Source: Candidatus Saccharimonadota bacterium
GTDB lineage: Bacteria > Patescibacteriota > Saccharimonadia > Saccharimonadales > UBA10212
Assembly (NCBI GenBank): GCA_016176605.1
Contig: JACOWW010000002.1
Span: 188,846-252,845, forward strand
Direction of reading: 5' to 3'
Length of the DNA: 64,000 nucleotides
In this document: piece after piece, positions 55,610 through 64,000 of the stretch
How the letters are laid out: every line of letters begins with the position of its first letter
Position numbering within the stretch: the first letter of the stretch is position 1
Made by a program: the position numbers and the translations under genes
Notes under the pieces: model-generated
Seen by the model: the letters and a program-made list of their open reading frames with translations, nothing else
What the model was told of the DNA's origin: nothing
Database searches by the model: none

Positions 55610-56329
55610 ATGGCTGAGCTACCAGCACGTGAACGCATCATTTTAGCCATTGACACATCAAAAGAGGCGGATGCTGAGCGATTAGCAAGAATAGCCCAGG
55701 AAGCAGGTGCGCGATTTGTGAAATTAGGCATCGAGCTATCTAGCGCTACTAGCTGGCGTTATTGCTCTGAACTGGCTGCTGGACACGGGCTTGATTGGGT
55801 AGCAGACGCAAAGCTAGATGACATTCCGAATACAGTTGTGGGTGCGGTAAAAAACATCAAGGCATTAGAGCACCAACCCCTTGGCATTACGATGCATGCT
55901 ACAGCAGGGGCTGAAGCCATGCGTACTGCTCAAGAGGAGGCAGAGGACATTAAAATGTTGGCCGTCACAATACTCACTTCTATTGAGGACGAAGAGGTCA
56001 AGAAAATTTACCGTGTGCCAGTGGGCCAAAAGGTCATGGAGCTTGCTCGTGATATTGTAGCTGCTAAGGCTCTTGGTATCGTTTCATCGCCCCTAGAAGT
56101 AGGAATGATAAAAGGAGATCCAGAAACTCGCAATTTGTTTGCAATGATACCTGGCACACGCTCTGCGACCGCCGAGCATGACGACCAAGCGCGAGTTGGC
56201 ACTCCTGCAGCAGCCATTAAAGATGATGCAGATTTGCTAGTCATAGGCCGACAGATTACTCAGTCTGAGGACCCTGCCCAAGCATACGAGGAACTGGTTG
56301 AAGAAATAGAAGGAGCCATAAGTGGGTAA
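55610..56329 (+). CDS. pyrF: Orotidine 5'-phosphate decarboxylase
   Basis: IILAIDTSKEADAERLARIAQEAGARFVKLGIEL; WVADAKLDDIPNTV; GTRSATAEHDDQARVGTPAAAIKDDADLLVIGRQIT. Confidence 0.9.
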   Translation: MAELPARERIILAIDTSKEADAERLARIAQEAGARFVKLGIELSSATSWRYCSELAAGHGLDWVADAKLDDIPNTVVGAVKNIKALEHQPLGITMHATAGAEAMRTAQEEAEDIKMLAVTILTSIEDEEVKKIYRVPVGQKVMELARDIVAAKALGIVSSPLEVGMIKGDPETRNLFAMIPGTRSATAEHDDQARVGTPAAAIKDDADLLVIGRQITQSEDPAQAYEELVEEIEGAISG

Positions 56330-57044
56330 CGTTTCACCCGACATCGAAGAGATGGTCTATGGTCTGCATGTGATAGGAGAAATTAAATATGCAGACCCAC
56401 CACCAGATGATGCTGAAGTTCAGGATAGAGATTATCCGGATGAAGTTTTCTGGACATTAAAATCTGGCCGCAAGTCTCCCTTTTACGTCGGTGGCCGAGA
56501 TTTTACGTCATTTTCCCGTAACTTTCCAGTAGCGGTTGAAGAACAAAGGCGAACACGCGATTTAGTAGTTGCGTCTTTCTCTGAGCTACTAGACCAACAG
56601 CAGAGTGAATATAACCACCTAGTAGGTATTCCGGAGGCTATGACGTGTTTAGCTGGTCTTGTAGCACAATTTCGAGGTGACTCTGTTCTTTGGATGAGGG
56701 TCGGAGAAAAGAAATATGGCTCACATAAAAGCGTACAAGGACATTATTCACCAGATGATAAAGTTACGGCACTAGATAACGTAGTGACAGATGGTGCCTC
56801 TAAAATAGAAATGATTGAGCCACTTGTGGACGCAGAATTGAGAATTGCTCGTTTTGATGTTTTGATTGACCGTGAAGAGGGAGGCAGGGAGGCTCTTGAG
56901 TCTGCAGGCTACCCATTTGCTGCTGTAGTTGGCATGGGTGCAGTTACTGCAATATTAGCTGACTCCGGTCGCATAACTGCTCAACAACAAGAATGGACAA
57001 GCACTTACTATGAGAAGTTAAGAAACCAAGGCATTATCACTTAA
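56322..57044 (+). CDS. pyrE: Orotate phosphoribosyltransferase-like
   Basis: LKSGRKSPFYVGGRDFTSF; LVGIPEAMTCLAGLVA; PRPP-loop-like VTALDNVVTDGASK; overlaps pyrF end. Confidence 0.8.
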   Translation: MGNVSPDIEEMVYGLHVIGEIKYADPPPDDAEVQDRDYPDEVFWTLKSGRKSPFYVGGRDFTSFSRNFPVAVEEQRRTRDLVVASFSELLDQQQSEYNHLVGIPEAMTCLAGLVAQFRGDSVLWMRVGEKKYGSHKSVQGHYSPDDKVTALDNVVTDGASKIEMIEPLVDAELRIARFDVLIDREEGGREALESAGYPFAAVVGMGAVTAILADSGRITAQQQEWTSTYYEKLRNQGIIT

Positions 57045-57172
57045 ACATTAGTTGACATTGTAGAATAAGAAAGTATCGTCCTAGCTTACATCCTTCGCCG
57101 GGCTTCGGAGGACAGGTCGGTAACTACGCTGCATCAAACTATTTTTTTTGTTTTTTGTTTATTGTTCTTTGT

Positions 57173-57826
57173 TTATATTACAACCCGGCGGGGGCGGAGG
57201 ATCTTCTTTGCCCTGCTGGAAGCCAAGCTGCGTTTGTTAAGTTTTTTTCTGATGGTTGCCGCTTCCTCCATCATACCGCGAGATTCATAGGAGTTAGCCA
57301 GTAATGTATATGTTTCGACGTTCGGTTCAAGTTCGGCGGCCTTTTCAAGTTCCTGCAACATTAATTTGTCATTGCCAAGCTTTTCCAGCACCTTGGCGTA
57401 AGCTATGTGGCGCGCGGCTAGACCATTTTCTAGTTTAATAGCTTGCTCAAATGCGGTAGCAGCTTTTTGGTAGTTTTCTGTTTCGTAATATATCAAGCCC
57501 AGATTATGCAGACTGGAGGCGCTGGGTTCAATACTGCTAGCAATCTCAAAGCAGTCAATTGCGTCGCGGTATTCGCGCTGCTTGGCATATAAAATACCTA
57601 GACGATTATAGGCAGCGGCATTTTTTTCATCAATTTTTAGAATAGTTAAAAGGGCTTTTTCGGCCCGCAAAAAACGATTTTCGCGCATCCCAAGGTGGGC
57701 TATTTCCCAAAGTTTGGCTAGGCGTGTACCTAGCCGGCGTGGCACAACGGACACCTCTTGAGATAACTGGTGCCCATGGCGGTAGACCAAAAACCCAAAA
57801 AGTAAAAGGAGTATTATTGCGTACAC
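57173..57826 (-). CDS. TPR-repeat protein, membrane anchored
   Basis: N-terminal TM; NAAAYNRLGILYAKQREYRDAIDCFEIA / SLHNLGLIYYETENYQKAATAFEQA. Confidence 0.85.
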   Translation of the reverse strand: MYAIILLLLFGFLVYRHGHQLSQEVSVVPRRLGTRLAKLWEIAHLGMRENRFLRAEKALLTILKIDEKNAAAYNRLGILYAKQREYRDAIDCFEIASSIEPSASSLHNLGLIYYETENYQKAATAFEQAIKLENGLAARHIAYAKVLEKLGNDKLMLQELEKAAELEPNVETYTLLANSYESRGMMEEAATIRKKLNKRSLASSRAKKILRPRRVVI

Positions 57827-57871
57827 TTGACGTCTCCTGCTGTCGGCTCAATTAATAGTTTACAATTTTCC

Positions 57872-57943
57872 CCAGCACTAAATCTTGAAGCTCCATAATC
57901 TGATTGCAGACTACTGCGCTCAGGATTTAGTGCGGGGCAAGCA
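57872..57943. repeat. Palindromic element related to the tRNA-Gln flank
   Basis: CCCCAGCACTAAATC...GATTTAGTGCGGGG arms; core CTTGAAGCTCCATAATCTG / GATTGCAGACTACTGCGCTCAGG. Confidence 0.7.
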
Positions 57944-57983
57944 ATTTTCAACGATTTCACATTTGCCATTTTACAAGCACCCA

Positions 57984-58871
57984 TTATAGCAAATTGAGAG
58001 CTAGTTCTAGGGTGATGAGCTTTGGTGAGGCGTTGGTATCGAGGGCTTCCTGCAATTTATAGGCTAATTTTCGGCTGGATAGAATTTTTTCCTGTTGCGT
58101 TTTGTTACCTCGAGCGACCATAGCGTGATGCAAGGCTGACAATAGCCTGAGCAGGGCCTCCAAAAACAGAGCGAGTTGTTTTTTATCCTTACTCAAACTA
58201 TCTACCAGTAACAGGCGCTCATACTTATCTTTTTTCAGATACGCTTTGGCGTTATCTATGGCTATTTTTAGCGGATGCTTCTTATCGTCTTTGAGAATAG
58301 CCATCAATAAACCAACGCATCCCTGGCTCAAGTTCCAGGCGCTTTCGATTTGCTTGTGCGAAAAATTATTCCCAAAATAATCCAGAGCATCATTAAGCGC
58401 TACCGGCTGGACGTCGAGCTTCTGCGTCCGCGAAGCAATTGTTGGCAGGAGGCTCTGCGTTGACGAAACCGTCAGAATAAACACGCAATCTGGAGCCGGT
58501 TCCTCGAGCATTTTCAGCATTGCACTGCTGGCTTCTTCATTCAGATCTTGGGCGTCCTCGATGATGACTATTCGCCGGATTGCTCTATCTCCCGGTACCT
58601 TTAGTTTTAGTAATTTAGTGATCAAGCGCACAGAGTCTATTGGAATATCTTGTTTGCCATCGGGTCTTTTGACGTGTGTAAGATATGCGTATTTTCTTGA
58701 CTCCTTTACGGAAGGAAGGCCCAGTAACGCGACAGCAATACCCCTAGCAACCATTAATTTTCCGCTGCCGCTGGGGCCGATTACCGCTAGGGCGTGGGAT
58801 GGGTCATTAATAAAGCTTGTAAGGTGTTTTTTTGTTCTGGGGTGCAGTAACAAGCCCATAAATGCCTTCAT
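57984..58871 (-). CDS. DNA polymerase III delta'-like clamp-loader ATPase
   Basis: ALAVIGPSGSGKLMVARGIA; RIVIIEDAQDLNEEASSAMLKMLEEPAPDCVFILTVSS. Confidence 0.8.
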   Translation of the reverse strand: MKAFMGLLLHPRTKKHLTSFINDPSHALAVIGPSGSGKLMVARGIAVALLGLPSVKESRKYAYLTHVKRPDGKQDIPIDSVRLITKLLKLKVPGDRAIRRIVIIEDAQDLNEEASSAMLKMLEEPAPDCVFILTVSSTQSLLPTIASRTQKLDVQPVALNDALDYFGNNFSHKQIESAWNLSQGCVGLLMAILKDDKKHPLKIAIDNAKAYLKKDKYERLLLVDSLSKDKKQLALFLEALLRLLSALHHAMVARGNKTQQEKILSSRKLAYKLQEALDTNASPKLITLELALNLL

Positions 58872-59803
58872 GATTGAGCCAACTCCAAAAAGTAGCCAGG
58901 CTCAGGCGCTTCGAACACTTTTCTTCGGCCGCCTGGCAGAGTTAACTCCAGAGATTTGGCGTGCAAGAGTAAATGCTTGCCCGCCTGAAATTTCTTTGAA
59001 ATTTTGGTGGGGTCACCGGCGCGGCCGTAAACACGGTCGCCGACTATCGGATGGCCGATGTATTTGAGGTGTACCCTCAGTTGGTGCGTCCTGCCCGATA
59101 AAGGCTGCAGTTCAAGCAGTGCCAATTTATCCGACAAGCTTGTCTCGTTAAAAATACTTGACTTGTCAAGTATTTTTATAAGTTTGTATTCCGTTTGAGC
59201 CGGCCGGCCGCTGCTGCTGACTCGAAATGTCTGTGGTTTATTGGGGTTGCGCTCAATCGGCGCATCAATTATGGCTGCCCGGGGCTCGGGCACACCTTCC
59301 ACAATCGCCAGGTAGGTTTTTTTGACTTTTCGTGTCGAGAATTGCTTCTGCAGCCATTTTAGAGTTTTTTCATTTTTGGCCGCGGTAATAACCCCGCTGG
59401 TGCCTCGATCTAGCCGATGCACAATCCCCGCCCTGTTACCTTTAAGGTTCTTGTCAGCTACTTTTGGCTCTATAAAACTAGCTAGGGTCGCTTCGGTATT
59501 CAGCGCGCCTTTAGAATGCGTCAAAACGCCCGCCGGTTTATTCATAACGATCACATCTTTATCTTCGTAGATAACGGGGATATTTATAGTCTTTGGCCGA
59601 GCGTATAGTAGTGCTGTATCGATAGCTAGCTTTTCACCGGCCCGCAGTTTACGGCTGGCTTTTATCGGCAATTTATTGACACTTACCATCTGTTTATCGA
59701 ACAATCCGGATAGGCTGGAGCGTGAATACTGCGGCAGATTCCCGGCTAAAAAAACATCCGCCCGTTGGTTAGCGTCTGATTTTGTAACTTTAAGGTTGAG
59801 CAT
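58868..59803 (-). CDS. RluA-family pseudouridine synthase
   Basis: VIVMNKPAGVLTH; AGIVHRLDRGTSGVITAAKN; LQPLSGRTHQLRVHLKYIGHPIVGDRVYG. Confidence 0.93.
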   Translation of the reverse strand: MLNLKVTKSDANQRADVFLAGNLPQYSRSSLSGLFDKQMVSVNKLPIKASRKLRAGEKLAIDTALLYARPKTINIPVIYEDKDVIVMNKPAGVLTHSKGALNTEATLASFIEPKVADKNLKGNRAGIVHRLDRGTSGVITAAKNEKTLKWLQKQFSTRKVKKTYLAIVEGVPEPRAAIIDAPIERNPNKPQTFRVSSSGRPAQTEYKLIKILDKSSIFNETSLSDKLALLELQPLSGRTHQLRVHLKYIGHPIVGDRVYGRAGDPTKISKKFQAGKHLLLHAKSLELTLPGGRRKVFEAPEPGYFLELAQS

Positions 59804-60829
59804 CTATGCCGGCCGCAGGCCCACCGCTTTTTGGACTCTTAGTAATGTAGCGTCAGCTACCTTACGCATAGCTTCTTCGTCAGCTTCTAGTTTTTGCATC
59901 AATTGCTTGTCATCTATAGCTGCCAGTTTGATTTGCAAATCCTTCAAAAATTCCGACACCGTTTCTGCTACTATTACCTTAAATTCCTCATAAGTCAGAT
60001 CGCTAACCCTATGTTCGTCATCTGGTTTAAGTAATTTTAATATTTGCAACAAGTTTGCTATACCAGGCCGCGATTCAAAATTAGGGTTAAGTACTTTTTT
60101 CTCTAGGTTATCTGTTGTGGCGGCCATAATTTTTTTAGCGCCGTCCTGCGGCTTATCACTTAGCATGATTGTTCCAGCCGGATCCTCTACGCTCTTGCTC
60201 ATTTTCCTTTCCGGATTACGGAGACTGCGAATGCGAACTGGCTTTTCACGTCCGGCAAACTTTAGTTGCTCGTTATTGTCGGCAGGCAGTACAAAAATAT
60301 CGCCGAATTTATTGTTGATCCGCATGGCAATATCGCGGGCAAATTCCACGTGCTGGCGTTGGTCTTCACCAACAGGCACATATTTAGCACCGTATATAAG
60401 GATATCGGCGGCCATCAAGACCGGATAGTTAAACAGCCCGACAGATATTCTGTCTTCACCGATTTGCTTAGCTTTATCTTTGAACTCTGTCATGCGGCTC
60501 ATTTCACCAAAGCCGGTGAAACAGTCCAATATCCATGTCAGTTCGCTATGGGCAGGGATGTAGCTTTGGCGGTATATAAAAGTATCAGGCTGGTCTATAT
60601 CCAATTCAGCCGCAACAAAAACCTTCAGGTTCTGGTGCGTCTGTTCGTAGAGCGCTCCATGGTCTATAGGCGTTGTGAAACTATGTAGGTCGGGAATGAA
60701 CATATTGAGCTGATACTCACCCGCATGCCTCTTCTGCAACTGGACCATAGGTAAAATACCACCTAAATAATTACCTAGGTGGAACTCAGCATTAGCCCTC
60801 AGACCCGTGAGAATTACGTCTTTTACCAT
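59804..60829 (-). CDS. trpS: Tryptophanyl-tRNA synthetase
   Basis: LTGLRANAEFHLGNYLGGI; VPVGEDQRQHVEFARDIA; RKMSKSVEDPAGTIML. Confidence 0.95.
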   Translation of the reverse strand: MVKDVILTGLRANAEFHLGNYLGGILPMVQLQKRHAGEYQLNMFIPDLHSFTTPIDHGALYEQTHQNLKVFVAAELDIDQPDTFIYRQSYIPAHSELTWILDCFTGFGEMSRMTEFKDKAKQIGEDRISVGLFNYPVLMAADILIYGAKYVPVGEDQRQHVEFARDIAMRINNKFGDIFVLPADNNEQLKFAGREKPVRIRSLRNPERKMSKSVEDPAGTIMLSDKPQDGAKKIMAATTDNLEKKVLNPNFESRPGIANLLQILKLLKPDDEHRVSDLTYEEFKVIVAETVSEFLKDLQIKLAAIDDKQLMQKLEADEEAMRKVADATLLRVQKAVGLRPA

Positions 60830-60859
60830 TATCTTATAGTATAGCTCAAACCAGGTGTT

Positions 60860-61123
60860 TCAATACGCCATAAATTGACGACGTTCAGCCAATCTCCGTT
60901 CCCTTTGTTCTTCATAACATCCCGGAGTTTGTCTTGGCACATTGACAGGCAACTCTCCAGTTTCCAGAGCGATTGCGCCCAAGCCGTTTACAGATTCAAT
61001 TGAAAGCTCTCTCATGGCTATAGATTGGGTCTCGGTGTGATTTGGCCGCAAAACTCTTCTTAGCGGATCCGACGATGGGTAACACAGTTCCTCGTCCTGC
61101 ATTCCTGATATTCGTTTTCCCAT
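60860..61123 (-). CDS. Small hypothetical protein
   Basis: 87-aa ORF with upstream AAGGAG (minus strand AATAAGGAGAAAAAAATG). Confidence 0.4.
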   Translation of the reverse strand: MGKRISGMQDEELCYPSSDPLRRVLRPNHTETQSIAMRELSIESVNGLGAIALETGELPVNVPRQTPGCYEEQRERRLAERRQFMAY

Positions 61124-61142
61124 TTTTTTCTCCTTATTTAAT

Positions 61143-61168
61143 TTAAAAAACCGCCTCTTGGCGGTTTC
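61143..61168 (-). terminator. Rho-independent terminator of the rpoA-L17-L13-S9 run
   Basis: Minus strand AAACCGCCAAGAGGCGGTTTTTTTAAA. Confidence 0.85.
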
Positions 61169-61345
61169 CTCAATGTTTTCGAGCTATTTTTACGAACGCA
61201 CTGAACAAACCGCCAAATGTGTTGGTGCAAACCAATATTCAAAAACGGAATGTAAGTTACTCATCGAGAATAAAATATACAGATTGTCTTTTGGAAAGTC
61301 AAATCTATGAGGTGTCTTATAAGGCGTAGCGAGAGCGAAGCCGCT

Positions 61346-61744
61346 TTAACGTTTGGTGAACTGGCGTTTCTTGCGGGCTCCTCTGAGACCGAATTTCTTG
61401 CGTTCTTTCTCACGCGGGTCCCGACCCAGTAGTTCCGCTCGTTTAAGCGTTCCACGATAATCCTCGTTTAACTCAACCAGAGCTTTGGATATACCTAGGC
61501 GAATAGCATCTACTTGGCTGGCGTGACCGCCACCGTCGACTTTGACGCTGACATTATATTTTTCTGGATCAACTTCCAAAATTGTAAAAGGTTTGAGCAG
61601 CTCATGATGCAAATATTTACTGCCGGCAAAATATTCACCAGCCGGCTTATCGTTGATAATAAAGTTACCTTTACCACTAGAAAGTCGGACGCGGGCAGTG
61701 GCGCTTTTGCGCCGGCCTAAGGCGTAAAAATAATTATCAGCCAT
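61346..61744 (-). CDS. rpsI: Ribosomal protein S9
   Basis: FYALGRRKSATARVRL; DGGGHASQVDAIRLGISKAL; RRAELLGRDPREKERKKFGLRGARKKRQFTKR. Confidence 0.96.
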   Translation of the reverse strand: MADNYFYALGRRKSATARVRLSSGKGNFIINDKPAGEYFAGSKYLHHELLKPFTILEVDPEKYNVSVKVDGGGHASQVDAIRLGISKALVELNEDYRGTLKRAELLGRDPREKERKKFGLRGARKKRQFTKR

Positions 61745-61751
61745 TAAAAGC

Positions 61752-61844
61752 TCCTTTCGGTCGCAGAAACTAGAAAATAAGAACTAGGAAATAGTATCTT
61801 TACTAATTTCTGATTGCTAATTACTAATTTCTTAATGCGTAGCA
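61752..61844 (-). repeat. Intercistronic stop-to-SD hairpin module, copy E (L13-S9)
   Basis: Minus strand TAA-TGCTACGCATTAAGAAATTAGTAATTAGCAATCAGAAATTAGTAAAGATACTATTTCCTAGTTCTTATTTTCTAGTTTCTGCGACCGAAAGGAGC. Confidence 0.9.
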
Positions 61845-62279
61845 TTATTTTCTTTTTTGCTTAATTTCAAATAGTTGCGGGTTTTGCCCTTTATGGCCGT
61901 GCTCTGCACCGCTATAGACTTTCAACCGTGCCAAACGGCCTTTTCGGAGCTTGTTATCCGGTAACATGCCTCGGACAGAATGTTCAATAACAGCCACCGG
62001 ATCCATCTCGCCCAATGTGCGCTTATACAGCCCTCCAGGAAAGCCGCTGTGTCGATAGTAAGTCTTTTTAGCTGCCTTATTGCCCGACACGATTAAAGAG
62101 TCGGCGTTGATAACAATTACGTAATCACCGGCGTCAATATGGTGGGTAAAGCTTGGTTTATCCTTACCTAGCAGCAGTCTAGCAGCCACGGTTGAAAGAC
62201 GGCCTAGTGGTGTTTTGGAGGCATCTAAAACATGCCAAATACGAGTTATATCAGTTGGTTTAGCACTATAAGTCCTCAC
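61845..62279 (-). CDS. rplM: Ribosomal protein L13
   Basis: WHVLDASKTPLGRLSTVAARLLLGKDKPSFTHHIDAGDYVIVINA. Confidence 0.95.
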   Translation of the reverse strand: MRTYSAKPTDITRIWHVLDASKTPLGRLSTVAARLLLGKDKPSFTHHIDAGDYVIVINADSLIVSGNKAAKKTYYRHSGFPGGLYKRTLGEMDPVAVIEHSVRGMLPDNKLRKGRLARLKVYSGAEHGHKGQNPQLFEIKQKRK

Positions 62280-62287
62280 AAGCTCCC

Positions 62288-62376
62288 TCCAGTCGCAGAA
62301 ACTAGAAAGTAGGAATTAGGGACTAGTATTCTTGCTAATTTCTGATTGCTAATTACTAATTTCTTAATGCGTAGCA
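62288..62376 (-). repeat. Intercistronic stop-to-SD hairpin module, copy F (L17-L13)
   Basis: Minus strand TAA-TGCTACGCATTAAGAAATTAGTAATTAGCAATCAGAAATTAGCAAGAATACTAGTCCCTAATTCCTACTTTCTAGTTTCTGCGACTGGAGGGAGC. Confidence 0.9.
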
Positions 62377-62922
62377 TTAGCGGTTGCCTCTCCTGCCTGT
62401 GCGGCGGATAGCTCGGGTGATGGCCGTCTTAGCACTAATCTTCTGCTTGCCTTCACCGAGCGTTTTAACGGGTTTATCGGTAGTTTCTGGTTCTTTGGCT
62501 TCAGCTGCCGATTTTTCAGCCTTTTTGACGGTCTTAGCTGCCTGTTTTGTAGCCTTTTTAGCTAAGTCGTCGACAAAGCTGACCTTAGCCATCTGGGCGT
62601 TGTCACCACGGCGGGTAGTTGTACGAACAACCCGGAAATAACCGCTACTGCGGCTCCCGAGCTTTGGCGAAATTTCATCGACTAATTTATGGGCGGCTTC
62701 CTTAGTGGAAAGAGCGCTGATAACCATGCGGCGGTTGTGCAGATCGCCTTTTTTAGCCTTTGTTATAAGTTTTTCAGTATACCTTGCCACTTCTTTAGCT
62801 TTCGGCAAAGTTGTTTCGATCGATTCTCGCAAGACCAATGAATCTGCCAATGACTTTAGCAAGGCGCGGCGTTGGTCGCGCTCCCTACCGAATTTAGTTC
62901 CTTTGTAGCCATGCCTATGCAT
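62377..62922 (-). CDS. rplQ: Ribosomal protein L17 with C-terminal extension
   Basis: MHRHGYKGTKFGRERDQRRALLKSLADSLVLRESIETTLPKAKEV. Confidence 0.95.
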   Translation of the reverse strand: MHRHGYKGTKFGRERDQRRALLKSLADSLVLRESIETTLPKAKEVARYTEKLITKAKKGDLHNRRMVISALSTKEAAHKLVDEISPKLGSRSSGYFRVVRTTTRRGDNAQMAKVSFVDDLAKKATKQAAKTVKKAEKSAAEAKEPETTDKPVKTLGEGKQKISAKTAITRAIRRTGRRGNR

Positions 62923-62933
62923 CAGCGAACTCC

Positions 62934-63021
62934 GTTCGCAGAAACTAGAAAATAGAAACTAGGAACTAGCATTTTTGCTAATTTCTGATTGCTAATTACT
63001 AATTGCTTAATGCGCAGCATT
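62934..63021 (-). repeat. Intercistronic stop-to-SD hairpin module, copy G (rpoA-L17)
   Basis: Minus strand TAA-AATGCTGCGCATTAAGCAATTAGTAATTAGCAATCAGAAATTAGCAAAAATGCTAGTTCCTAGTTTCTATTTTCTAGTTTCTGCGAAC. Confidence 0.9.
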
Positions 63022-63969
63022 TTAGAGTTCCAGTTCGGCCATTTTTTCTTTAACTTCGTCTAGTGCCTTGTTGCCAAAACCCTTTAGGTCGCGCAGTTCG
63101 GCTTCGCTAAGGCTTAGCAGATCCTTGATGGTCTGTATGTCATTGTTGATCAAAGCGTTGGTGGTGCGGGCGCTGAGATTCAAGTCTTCGATAGAGGTCA
63201 TGAGTTCAGCCGGTTCCTCGACTTCTTCGGCGCCTTCTGGTACAGATTCTGGTGTGCCAAGCGAGGCGCCGGCTTCGACTCTGGTCTGGCCAGCCAAAGC
63301 AGTGTATTGGTTAACCAAAATTGCCGCGGCTTCTTCAAAAGCTTCACGCGGCGTGATAGATCCGTCCGTTTCGACTGTGATCAAGAGTTTGTCGAGGTCG
63401 GTCATCTGGCCAACGCGGGTATTTTCGACCTTGTAACGAACGCGCAGCACTGGCGTGAACAGCGCATCAAGCATTATCATATCAGTTGATTTTTTACCTG
63501 TGGCTTGCTCCTCCAGAGCCCGGTAGCCACGGCCGGTTTCTACTAGCAGTTCAGCTTCAACCGAGTTTTTGGCGTCATCAATCGTGCAGATAACGTGGTT
63601 TGGATTAACGACTTCGACGTCGGCGCTAAGCTTCAAGTCTTTGGCTTTAACAAGACCTTTACCTTTTTTACTAAGACGGACGAATTGCGGTTCTTCACTA
63701 AAAACTTTAAAGCGAATACCCTTTAGATTTAACATAATAGTTACAACATCTTCTTTAACTCCCGGAATGGTAGTGAATTCGTGACTGACGCCTTCAATCC
63801 TAAAACCGGTAACGGCCGCCCCGGCGATACTAGAAAGCAACACCCGGCGCAGGCTGTTACCTAAAGTCATACCATAACCGGTGTGCAGCGGTTCAATAGC
63901 AAAAGTAGCACTAGTAGGGCTATGGTCAGTGATGGCGGCTAGCGTTGGGGCGTGGATTAGTTTACTCAT
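63022..63969 (-). CDS. rpoA: RNA polymerase alpha subunit
   Basis: FAIEPLHTGYGMTLGNSLRRVLLSSIAGAAVTGFRIEGVSHEF; C-terminal domain LNLSARTTNALINNDIQTIKDLL. Confidence 0.96.
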   Translation of the reverse strand: MSKLIHAPTLAAITDHSPTSATFAIEPLHTGYGMTLGNSLRRVLLSSIAGAAVTGFRIEGVSHEFTTIPGVKEDVVTIMLNLKGIRFKVFSEEPQFVRLSKKGKGLVKAKDLKLSADVEVVNPNHVICTIDDAKNSVEAELLVETGRGYRALEEQATGKKSTDMIMLDALFTPVLRVRYKVENTRVGQMTDLDKLLITVETDGSITPREAFEEAAAILVNQYTALAGQTRVEAGASLGTPESVPEGAEEVEEPAELMTSIEDLNLSARTTNALINNDIQTIKDLLSLSEAELRDLKGFGNKALDEVKEKMAELEL

Positions 63970-64000
63970 ATCTTAACCTTTCTCGTCGCATCCTTAGCGT

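Noticed and set aside
1-64000. CRISPR array
   Set aside because: No regularly spaced identical repeats of 23-47 bp with unique spacers, and no cas genes; the word-repeat hairpins are not regularly spaced direct repeats
1-64000. UGA recoding (as in some other CPR lineages)
   Set aside because: tRNA-Trp is CCA and TGA is used as a genuine stop (for example pgl); core proteins read cleanly with the standard code
1-64000. Prophage, restriction-modification or other defence island
   Set aside because: No integrase, phage structural gene, methyltransferase/nuclease pair or known defence domain recognised; pcm at 4005 is protein repair, not DNA modification

Overview
This 64 kb window looks like a chromosomal segment of a Patescibacteria/CPR bacterium, probably Saccharibacteria-like. 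That placement is inferred from gene content and protein style, not from any search. It uses the standard code: tRNA-Trp(CCA) is present and TGA is used as a stop. Most of the window is a minus-strand housekeeping block: rpoA-L17-L13-S9, trpS, rluA, a delta'-like clamp-loader subunit, L33, secE-nusG-L11-L1, dcd-tmk, L10-L7/L12, dnaX-dnaB, ybaB-recR and cysS. Nucleotide metabolism genes are well represented (thyA, folA, purB, purH, pyrF, pyrE, dcd, tmk), as are gnd/pgl, cell-envelope genes, a two-component system, five tRNAs and a sortase/LPQTG surface-protein cluster. The main leads are: (1) a 109-bp dispersed element with terminal inverted repeats in two gapless copies, upstream of pcm and between dnaX and dnaB, with a compensatory change in the arms; (2) a recurring ~90-bp intercistronic hairpin module spanning from stop codon to Shine-Dalgarno, which also appears inside the coding sequence of an N-terminal extension of ribosomal protein L1; (3) a queuosine-precursor-transporter/CofE-like ligase fusion preceded by a leader with three mutually exclusive helices (riboswitch-like, possibly preQ1-type); (4) a surface system of three proteins sharing a ~65-aa TGPDS/GDATSG module next to a sortase; (5) a Tmk fused to a degenerate ThyX-like domain; (6) loss of Cys4 zinc fingers in RecR, DnaX and the delta'-like subunit; (7) a LAGLIDADG-like ORF that reads into a tRNA-Thr gene; and (8) a tRNA-Gln enclosed by an inverted repeat related to another palindromic element in the window. 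No rRNA, CRISPR array or recognisable transposase was seen.
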